Origin: Gammaproteobacteria bacterium | GTDB taxonomy: Bacteria; Pseudomonadota; Gammaproteobacteria; Francisellales; CACEW01 | Direction: 5' to 3' | Assembly (NCBI GenBank): GCA_029240715.1 | Contig: JARDZR010000011.1 | Span: 1-32,836, forward strand | Length of the DNA stretch: 32,836 nucleotides | Shown here: positions 27,401-32,836 of the stretch, in pieces | How positions within the stretch are numbered: the stretch's first letter is position 1 | How the letters are laid out: every line of letters begins with the position of its first letter | The notes under the pieces: generated by a model | Told to the model about the DNA's origin: nothing | Databases searched by the model: none | What the model saw: the letters and a program-made list of their open reading frames with translations, nothing else | Translations under genes and position numbers: made by a program

Positions 27401-27893
27401 TATGAAGTCAGGTAAAGCGATGAGCTTTGATGAAATGATTAAAAACAGCGGTTGTGAAGTAGATTTAAGAATCAGCGCCTTACTCCCTGAAGACTATGTG
27501 CCTGATGTGCATAGACGCTTAACCTTCTATAAAAAAATCAACAGTGCCGACAGTGAGGCCAAACTAAAAGACATTCAAATTGAAATGATCGACCGCTTCG
27601 GTTTATTAGCAGAGCCTGCCAAGCATCTGTTTGCCTGTGCTGAAATTCGTTTAATGGCTCAAAGCCTTGGTATTAAAAAAATCGAGGCCCATGCTGCTGG
27701 CGGCAAATTCGAATTTAAAGAACTGCCCAATATTGAGCCCATGACTATCATCACTATGGTACAAAAACAGCCTGATCGATATCAGCTAAACGGCCCAAGC
27801 AAGTTTATTTTCAAAGGCGAATACAAAGATGCCCAGACCAGAATTAAGGCCGTGCAAAATATTTTACAAGAATTTAGCTTAAGGAAACCATGA
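24438..27893 (+). CDS. mfd: Transcription-repair coupling factor Mfd
   Basis: Removes RNA polymerase stalled at DNA lesions and recruits UvrA. The UvrB-like module is at residues 1-about 330 (FPDWETLPYDRFSPHQ), and the polymerase-interacting domain near 480 starts DPVVHIEHGIGRYEGL. The superfamily 2 translocase has Walker A LLCGDVGFGKTE near 630, the DEEH box (IIDEEHRFG) near 731 and motif VI QLRGRVGRSHHQAYAYLL. The C-terminal TRCF domain (RISALLPEDYVPDVHRRL) is complete. At 1151 aa it matches the E. coli 1148. The start is between GTG 24435, ATG 24438 and ATG 24444; binding sites are poor for all. Its last 4 nt overlap the GDPD gene (ATGA). Confidence 0.97.
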   Translation: MTMQALQKPQGQDKHYYGNLAGSRLALELAKLEAETPGLSLLITPSTQIAEQLAEEIAFFKGNKQNIIIFPDWETLPYDRFSPHQDIVSSRLSLLNKLGSMKEGIILANIRTLLQPLPPQSYIHAHSLILKVGDIFSIEDYRQRLEQAGYNCVSQVMSRGEFAVRGAIFDIFPMGADSPYRIDLLDNEVDSIRLFDPESQRSSEKVSNIHLLPAREFPLSPEAVARFTQAWHEYFPRSEDSPILYAVTQQKSAPGIEYYLPLFFEKPNNLLDYLPEHSLIINIDNTLHEAEQMWKDIKDRYEQYRHDPEQPLLAPNKVFTEPSRFFELSKAFAQLAISSQVLNKTGPNRINFNGSILPDLSISPEINRPLAKLSEFTQKTANRSLFCADSPGRREVLIEHLQRIALAPERVESWQEFISSSHKIAIAVTPLQDGFIEPNAKLNVITENQIFIQRISQARRRQAQVSEEESGIAIRDLSELNIGDPVVHIEHGIGRYEGLISLNLGDYTGEFLNLSYANADKLYVPISSLHLIRHYRAAENSLAPLNKLGTDKWAKSFDKAAKRVRDVAAELLEIYAKRSTQKGFACKAPDENYQNFIDGFPFEETPDQARAIQAVIHDMCTNRPMDRLLCGDVGFGKTEVAMRAAYLAVQNGKQVAILVPTTLLAQQHFENFSSRFANWPIKVESLSRFRSSSEQSKVVEQLKIGKADIVIGTHRLLNPDIEFKDLGLLIIDEEHRFGVRHKEKLKALRANVDILSMTATPIPRTLNMALAEIRDLSIIATPPAKRLSVKTFVKESNTQLIKEAILREILRGGQVYYLHNNVETIQHCVENLQNALPGVKVTFAHGQMREKELEHIMVDFYHNRYQVLVCTTIIETGIDVPNANTIIIERADKFGLAQLHQLRGRVGRSHHQAYAYLLAPPIKALNKDAQKRLEAIEAIDELGAGFSLASHDLEIRGAGELLGEEQSGNIEDIGIGLYMELLDRTVKSMKSGKAMSFDEMIKNSGCEVDLRISALLPEDYVPDVHRRLTFYKKINSADSEAKLKDIQIEMIDRFGLLAEPAKHLFACAEIRLMAQSLGIKKIEAHAAGGKFEFKELPNIEPMTIITMVQKQPDRYQLNGPSKFIFKGEYKDAQTRIKAVQNILQEFSLRKP

Positions 27894-28657
27894 AAAAGCA
27901 CATTACACTACCGAAATTAATTGCCCATCGCGGCGCTAAAACTTATGCCCCTGAAAACAGCTTAAGTGCATTTAAACTGGCCAAACAAAAAGGCGCAAGC
28001 TGGGTAGAATTTGATGTGCAAATGAGTGCAGATGAACATTTATTTATCCTGCATGATGACGACCTAAGACGCACCACAAACGGCAAAGGTCTGGCCCGAG
28101 AACACATTTTAGCAGAGCTTAAAACTTTGGATGCCGGCTCCTGGTTTAACCTAAATTTCAATAATGAGAAAATCCCCACTCTTGAAGAAACCATCGATTG
28201 TTTGAATAAAATTAAGCTATCAGCCAATCTTGAAATTAAAGCCTGCGGTGACAGTGAATACGACGCAGAACTAGCTAAAAAAACCTGTGAGTTTTTAAAG
28301 CAATTACCTGCTGACTTCCCGGTTCAAATATTGGTTTCAAGCTTTTCGTTTGAAGTTCTGCAGATTGTTCGGGAGCATTTGCCAAATTGGCCATTGGCGA
28401 TGCTGCTTGAAGTAAATAAATGGACCCATTTTGTAAAACATAGGCCTGAAATTAAAGCGCTCTATCAAGATTTAGACTGCACCTCTTTAAACATTAATCA
28501 AGATATTTTAACCAAAGATCGGGTAAGAGATCTGGATTTTGCCAAACAAATCGCAAGCTATACAGTGAATAAACCAGAGCGAGCAAAGGCCTTATTCGCC
28601 TGGGGAGTGAATTGCCTATTTTCAGACCAGGTTAATTTGCTTGATAAACTTGATTAA
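27890..28657 (+). CDS. Glycerophosphodiester phosphodiesterase (cytosolic UgpQ-like)
   Basis: Hydrolyses glycerophosphodiesters, the deacylation products of phospholipids, to glycerol-3-phosphate and an alcohol. GDPD-family motifs are in order: IAHRGAKTYAPENSLSAF with the catalytic His, VEFDVQMSADEH with the metal-binding acidic pair, LHDDDLRRTT with the second His, and NLEIKACG. At 255 aa and without a signal peptide it fits the cytosolic UgpQ type rather than periplasmic GlpQ. The ATGA overlap with mfd implies translational coupling. Confidence 0.92.
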   Translation: MKKHITLPKLIAHRGAKTYAPENSLSAFKLAKQKGASWVEFDVQMSADEHLFILHDDDLRRTTNGKGLAREHILAELKTLDAGSWFNLNFNNEKIPTLEETIDCLNKIKLSANLEIKACGDSEYDAELAKKTCEFLKQLPADFPVQILVSSFSFEVLQIVREHLPNWPLAMLLEVNKWTHFVKHRPEIKALYQDLDCTSLNINQDILTKDRVRDLDFAKQIASYTVNKPERAKALFAWGVNCLFSDQVNLLDKLD

Positions 28658-29033
28658 TTGCACCACTCGCTACAAATTGCTATTCGGCTAAATGCCTGGT
28701 ATCATGCTAAAGCGGTGGCAAAAAGCACAGGAGCCTTTAGGCCATATTAAGCTTTAAGAAGACCACACGCAAAAATTAAACAAAATGAATTAAGAGTGCC
28801 GCAGCTACAAATAGCGCAGCCTAAACAGTTAATAGCATTTAACTAATAGCAATGACGGGTATGGTAAAGCAATAACTCACCGGATAAAAGGTCACGGAAA
28901 TAATGAGTAAAGCGAATAAAGATTTAAATTTATCTTAAAAATCAAGCACATCCCCCTGTTATTATAAATCGGAAACTGTTATAGCGATGCCTAGCAAGAC
29001 TGGCTGCTTGCACCACACAGTGGAAGATAAACT
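28658..29033 (+). promoter_or_regulatory. 376-nt gap: rne promoter and long 5' leader
   Basis: No convincing coding frame. TTGCTA (28677-28682), a 17-nt spacer and TATCAT (28700-28705) form a good promoter. It predicts a leader of about 320 nt, similar in length to the 361-nt E. coli rne leader through which RNase E controls its own mRNA. Near the start codon there are two small hairpins: GCAAG/CTTGC (28994-29011) and CCAC-ACA-GTGG (about 29013-29023), the latter abutting the GGAAG ribosome binding site. Structure elsewhere was not computed. Confidence 0.5.
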
Positions 29034-31373
29034 ATGTCAACAAAAAGAAGAATGCTTATTAACGCAACACAAATGGAAGAAATTCGCGTTGCTATTGTCG
29101 ATGACCAGAAATTATTTGATCTAGACATCCAATCAAGTCATAAGTTACAGAAAAAAGCCAATATTTATAAAGCCAAAATCTCAAGAATTGAGCCCAGCCT
29201 CAACGCAATCTTTGTTGATTATGGCGCAGAAAGACACGGATTTTTGCCTGTTAAAGAAATTGCTCCAGAATACTTAAGCAAACCTATTGAAAGTAATGCC
29301 GATATCCGTTCCGCCTTAAAAGAAGGCCAGGAAATCATTATCCAAATCGATAAAGAAGAACGCGGCAACAAAGGCGCGGCAGTGACAACTTACATCACTT
29401 TAGCCGGCTGCTATCTGGTATTGATGCCTAATAATCAAAAGGCTGGCGGAGTTTCCCGCCGCATTGAAGGCGATGATCGCCAGCAACTTAAATCCGCTTT
29501 AAATAATTTGGTCATTCCTGAAGACATGGGTGTTATTGCTCGTACCGCAGGACTAGGCCGGACCCAAGAAGAGTTACAATGGGATTTAGATGCGCTTCTT
29601 AAGCTTTGGGATACCGTTAAACTTGAAGCAGATAAACAAGCTGCTCCTTTTCTGATTTATCAAGAAAGCGACGTGATTTTGCGTTCCGTACGCGACTACC
29701 TGCGCCAAGATATTGATGAAATCATTGTCGATGAAAAGGAAATCTATAACCGGGTTTTAGAATACGTAAAGCGCCTGCGCCCTGACTTTTTAAATCGCAT
29801 GAAGTTTTACGATAAAGAAATCAGCTTATTTAGCCATTACGGCATTGAAAGCCAAATTGAAACCGCTTATCAACGTGAAATCACCTTACCATCAGGCGGA
29901 TCTATCGTTATCGATTATACCGAAGCACTGACCTCGGTTGATATTAACTCAGCCCGCGCAACCAAAGGCGGAGATATTGAAGAAACCGCTTTGCAAACCA
30001 ACTTGGAAGCCGCTGTTGAAATTGCCCGCCAACTCAAACTTCGCGACCTAGGCGGTTTAATTGTCATCGACTTTATTGATATGTCTTCTGCCCGCAACCA
30101 GCGTGAAGTGGAAAACAGGCTAAGCGAGGCAGTCAAGCAAGACCGCGCTCGAATTCAGATCGGCAAAATCTCAAGATTCGGTTTATTAGAAATGTCTCGT
30201 CAGCGTTTACGCCCTTCGCTGGATGAATCCAGCAGCTATGTATGCCCACGCTGTAGCGGCCAAGGCACTATTCGTGGAGTTGAGTCCTTATCTCTTTCCA
30301 TTATCAGGCTCATCAAAGAAGAAGCCTTACGCGCTGATACTTTAGAAGTTCAAGTACAGCTGCCTATTTCAGTAGCCACCTTCTTATTAAATGAAAAACG
30401 CCACTTATTGGCTAATATTGAAACTCAAAACAAAATTAGAATTATTTTGTTGCCCAATCCTTCCCTGGAAACCCCTCACTATGAACTTAGCCGCACGACC
30501 AAACTCGGCGAAAGCTCTGTGACAAGCTATCTATTGAACAAGCCTATTCAGGAACATGAGCATGCTCCAAGCAGTAAGCCGTTGGCAATTGAGCAACCCG
30601 CTATTCGCAATATCGACATTATTGCAGCGCCTCAAAACAAGCGTTCTTTCTTAAGCTCGATAAGCAAGCTTTACCAGAACCTATTTGGCAGCTCAGGTCC
30701 TTCTAATAAAGTGGCAGCTAATACCCCGGTTAAACCTTCTGCCAGCAAAGGCAAGGAAACTGCAGGCAGGTCCGCCCAAAACAACAGAAGAAGAGACAAT
30801 ACCAACAAGCCTGAAAGAAAAGAGCAAACCAACAACAGAAGGAAAAGGCCCGAGCAACAAAAGCAAGGCCAAAACCCTCGCCAAAATAGAAGCCCAAACA
30901 GGCCGCAAAGCAATAATGCAAGGCCCAATAAACCGGCTGACAATAAAGTAAATAGCCCTGCTGCTGCAGTGGCTCAACCCAACACTGCGAACCCAGCACC
31001 ACAAGCGCCTGTTAACCATCCAGCGCCTAGTGTACAGGTTGCGGCTGCGCCTAAACCTGTGGTGCAAGCCCAAGCTTCAGGCCCTACCGTTCAAGAAATT
31101 TTGGCTAAAAGCACTGTGCTAAGCGACCATAACGCTAAGCAAACCGAAACGGTTGCAAAGCGTGAAACACAAGCTCCAGTTAAACTCAATAAAGAAGAAG
31201 TGGTTTCTATAACCACGCTGTCTCCTGAGCAAGCTAAAGAAATTGTGGCCAAAAACAGTAAAGCTCATGCTGAAAGAGTAGAGACCAAAGCAAGCTCTTC
31301 CTACGTTCAACAACAGCATAACATGAACGTAGAAGTGGCTGTAATCGACAAAAAGAATTCAGCGCAGGCTTAA
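29034..31373 (+). CDS. rne: Ribonuclease E
   Basis: Essential endoribonuclease for mRNA decay and rRNA/tRNA maturation. The catalytic half has the S1 domain (KANIYKAKISRIEPSLNAIF, FVDYGAERHGFLP), 5'-sensor and DNase I-like domain with D303 (TSVDINSARAT) and D346 (LIVIDFIDM), and the Zn-link C404-PRC407. All three positions match E. coli numbering. The C-terminal half (from about 520) is only about 260 residues. It has an Arg/Asn/Gln-rich RNA-binding tract at about 575-640 and a Pro/Ala/Val-rich linker. The total of 779 aa is short next to 1061 in E. coli, though short scaffolds occur in other gammaproteobacteria. GGAAG precedes the ATG. Its stop overlaps convergent kdsB by 4 nt. Confidence 0.97.
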   Translation: MSTKRRMLINATQMEEIRVAIVDDQKLFDLDIQSSHKLQKKANIYKAKISRIEPSLNAIFVDYGAERHGFLPVKEIAPEYLSKPIESNADIRSALKEGQEIIIQIDKEERGNKGAAVTTYITLAGCYLVLMPNNQKAGGVSRRIEGDDRQQLKSALNNLVIPEDMGVIARTAGLGRTQEELQWDLDALLKLWDTVKLEADKQAAPFLIYQESDVILRSVRDYLRQDIDEIIVDEKEIYNRVLEYVKRLRPDFLNRMKFYDKEISLFSHYGIESQIETAYQREITLPSGGSIVIDYTEALTSVDINSARATKGGDIEETALQTNLEAAVEIARQLKLRDLGGLIVIDFIDMSSARNQREVENRLSEAVKQDRARIQIGKISRFGLLEMSRQRLRPSLDESSSYVCPRCSGQGTIRGVESLSLSIIRLIKEEALRADTLEVQVQLPISVATFLLNEKRHLLANIETQNKIRIILLPNPSLETPHYELSRTTKLGESSVTSYLLNKPIQEHEHAPSSKPLAIEQPAIRNIDIIAAPQNKRSFLSSISKLYQNLFGSSGPSNKVAANTPVKPSASKGKETAGRSAQNNRRRDNTNKPERKEQTNNRRKRPEQQKQGQNPRQNRSPNRPQSNNARPNKPADNKVNSPAAAVAQPNTANPAPQAPVNHPAPSVQVAAAPKPVVQAQASGPTVQEILAKSTVLSDHNAKQTETVAKRETQAPVKLNKEEVVSITTLSPEQAKEIVAKNSKAHAERVETKASSSYVQQQHNMNVEVAVIDKKNSAQA

Positions 31374-32119
31374 GAAGCCAGCAGCTTTCTTAATCTTTCC
31401 AAGTCCTCTTGGGTGTTAACCCCGGGAGGATTGTGTTTTTTAGCGATATCGACATGGATCTTGCCGCCATGCCACAATACTCTTAACTGTTCTAAAGCCT
31501 CAGTTCGCTCAATAGCGGCTGAAGTTAATTCACTGTAATGATTTAAAAACAATCCTCTATAGCCATAGATTCCGATATGAATGAAATACTCGCCATCTTT
31601 TGGCAATTCATTAGGAAAGCTTTCTCGAGACCAAGGAATCGGTGCTCGGCTGAAGTACAAAGCAAACCCGTTGCTATCAAACACCACCTTAACAAAATTG
31701 GGGTCCATTATCTCAGGTAAACTCCACAATCTTTCGCATAAAGTTGCCACATTGGCCTGGGTATTTATTTCAAGGTTATCAGCCACTTGTATCACATTTT
31801 CTATAGGGATAAGAGGCTCATCCCCTTGCAGATTGATAATAATGTCATCGTCTGCATAGTTAAATTTTCTCATGACTTCAGCAGCTCGGTCTGTGCCTGA
31901 AGGATGATGGATGTCCGTCATACAGACTTCTGCCCCTATGCTTTTGGCAAAGTCGTAAATTTCCTGATGATCTGTTGCAATAATCACACTGTCAAAATTG
32001 CAGCGTAAAGCAAGCTCATAGGTATGTTGCAGCATAGGTTTGCCGGCAATATCAGCCAGCATTTTCTTAGGTAAACGAGAAGAGGCAAAACGGGCCGGAA
32101 TAATAATTCTTCTTGCCAT
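31370..32119 (-). CDS. kdsB: CMP-KDO synthetase (3-deoxy-manno-octulosonate cytidylyltransferase)
   Basis: Activates KDO with CTP for attachment to lipid A, in the cytosol. The N-terminal nucleotide-binding motif IIPARFASSRLPKKML, then ATDHQEI, HPSGTDRAAEV, NLQGDEPLIP and HIGIYGYR are all family signatures. At 249 aa it is near the E. coli 248. The ATG shares one base with the stop of ycaR (TGATG), so translation is probably coupled. The lpxK-ycaR-kdsB order is conserved in gammaproteobacteria. Confidence 0.97.
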   Translation of the reverse strand: MARRIIIPARFASSRLPKKMLADIAGKPMLQHTYELALRCNFDSVIIATDHQEIYDFAKSIGAEVCMTDIHHPSGTDRAAEVMRKFNYADDDIIINLQGDEPLIPIENVIQVADNLEINTQANVATLCERLWSLPEIMDPNFVKVVFDSNGFALYFSRAPIPWSRESFPNELPKDGEYFIHIGIYGYRGLFLNHYSELTSAAIERTEALEQLRVLWHGGKIHVDIAKKHNPPGVNTQEDLERLRKLLAS

Positions 32120-32298
32120 CAGTCCAATTCCTCAAGCTTAAGCTGACGTGCTTCTTCTACCAGCATGACAGGAATATCATTGCGAATCGGAAATGCTAAC
32201 TTCTCAGCTCGACACCAAAGCTCATTTGAAGCTTTTTTATACAGCAAAGGCCCTTTGCAAGTTGGGCAGACTAAAATTTCCAGCAGTGTTTTGTCCAT
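32119..32298 (-). CDS. ycaR: YcaR, Trm112/UPF0434-family small zinc-ribbon-like protein
   Basis: 59 aa from ATG 32298 (GGAG 7 nt upstream) to a TGA that shares one base with the kdsB ATG. It has [16 protein letters not shown] with a CxxC pair, NELWCR, then [11 protein letters not shown], the typical UPF0434/Trm112-like pattern. Its place between lpxK and kdsB is conserved. The exact role in bacteria is not settled; a chaperone or adaptor function like eukaryotic Trm112 has been suggested by homology. Confidence 0.92.
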   Translation of the reverse strand: MDKTLLEILVCPTCKGPLLYKKASNELWCRAEKLAFPIRNDIPVMLVEEARQLKLEELD

Positions 32299-32338
32299 TG
32301 TTTACTCCATAGTTTTTTAAACTCTATCGCCCAAATTT

Positions 32339-32836
32339 TTAGCTAAAACTATCCTCTTTCGATAAATAGGATTTTACGGTGTTAATATGTTTCAATCTCT
32401 TAATAAGCTGCTCAGCAAAAGCTTCGGGCAACTTAGCCTGTACTGGCAAATACCACCAGTTTTCTCCTGCAAAGCTTTGGCATTTCACCGCATCTTTTTC
32501 TGTCATAATGACAGCTTGATGGGCTAAGTCTTGTAGATCTTTGGCTTGATAATGATAGTGGTCTGCAAAGGTCCTGCATTCAATTTTTGCTCCTAAGCGA
32601 CGTAACAGGTTATAAAAACGCTTCGGATTACCAATCCCTGCTACCGCATAGAATCTTTGGCCTTCTAACTTTTGCAAGGGATAGCGTAAATGAGCTTGTT
32701 TAAGGTTAACAAGCTCTCCCGGGCTTAAGCTCATTGAAATTTCATTAGCTTGCCCCACCCCGTTACACACTACATAATCCACTGACTTTAATCTAGAAAC
32801 AGGCTCGCGCAATGGCCCTGCCGGTAAACACCAGCC
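32339..32836 (-). CDS. lpxK: Lipid A 4'-kinase LpxK (3' part; 5' end beyond window)
   Basis: The C-terminal 165 codons of tetraacyldisaccharide 4'-kinase, which phosphorylates the lipid A precursor at the inner membrane. The frame stays open to the right edge, beginning with GWCLPAGPLREPVSRLKSVD, and continues with FYAVAGIGNPKRFYNLLRRLGA, FADHYHYQAKDL and VIMTEKDAVKC, all characteristic of LpxK. The Walker A region is off-window. It lies 40 nt before ycaR. Confidence 0.93.
   Translation of the reverse strand, partial: GWCLPAGPLREPVSRLKSVDYVVCNGVGQANEISMSLSPGELVNLKQAHLRYPLQKLEGQRFYAVAGIGNPKRFYNLLRRLGAKIECRTFADHYHYQAKDLQDLAHQAVIMTEKDAVKCQSFAGENWWYLPVQAKLPEAFAEQLIKRLKHINTVKSYLSKEDSFS

Noticed and set aside
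30671-31073. Several antisense and +1 frames of 88-126 aa over the RNase E scaffold
   Set aside because: They arise from the low-complexity Arg/Gln/Pro codons of rne; no binding sites and no recognisable domains.

Overview
The window looks like a chromosomal housekeeping segment of a low-GC gammaproteobacterium. The gene order (tRNA Pro-Arg-His-Leu, tig-clpP-clpX-lon, lpxK-ycaR-kdsB, mutS facing rpoS), the LPS genes and the abundance of MFS carriers fit an intracellular-type lineage near Legionella/Coxiella. That placement is an inference from gene content and base composition, not a phylogeny. I see no transposase, integrase, phage gene or CRISPR array.

Layout. 46-5896 (minus): protein quality-control cassette tig, clpP, clpX, lon, with heat-shock-type promoter matches ahead of tig and clpX. 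6.1-7.7 kb: three accessory genes (a 60-aa protein, an exported 232-aa orphan and a 5'-truncated VapC-like PIN gene), ending one base from the 3' end of tRNA-Leu. 7.8-10.3 kb: a second accessory block with topoisomerase IB, a DUF2383 ferritin-like protein, and a small membrane protein paired with a DsbB-like protein. 10.3-10.7 kb (minus): tRNA-His, tRNA-Arg and tRNA-Pro, plus a partial tRNA-His copy. The two accessory blocks therefore split what is usually one tRNA-tig-clp-lon neighbourhood.

10.8-15.2 kb (plus): an FtsI/PBP3-like transpeptidase followed by mutS. 15.2-23.7 kb: the interval between convergent mutS and rpoS, holding an SH3/NlpC-P60 peptidase with a zf-CHCC protein, an MFS carrier, an aromatic amino-acid permease pseudogene, a DHA2 exporter, an exported Cache-type protein and the rimK-rimB pair. 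23.8-28.7 kb: a small anchored protein, a 40-aa membrane protein on the other strand, mfd and an overlapping GDPD gene. 28.7-31.4 kb: a 376-nt leader region and rne. 31.4-32.8 kb (minus): kdsB, ycaR and the 3' part of lpxK.

Most of the window is ordinary. I did not find a convincing new multi-gene system. The points most worth checking are a remodelled ribosome-binding loop in trigger factor, the heat-shock promoter set, the invaded tRNA operon with a tRNA-His remnant, a 40-aa membrane protein that is easy to miss, and a permease inactivated by an internal deletion. Several starts were moved to internal ATG codons with better ribosome binding sites (lon, tig, ftsI-like, both MFS genes, the Cache protein, mfd and the 133-aa protein).
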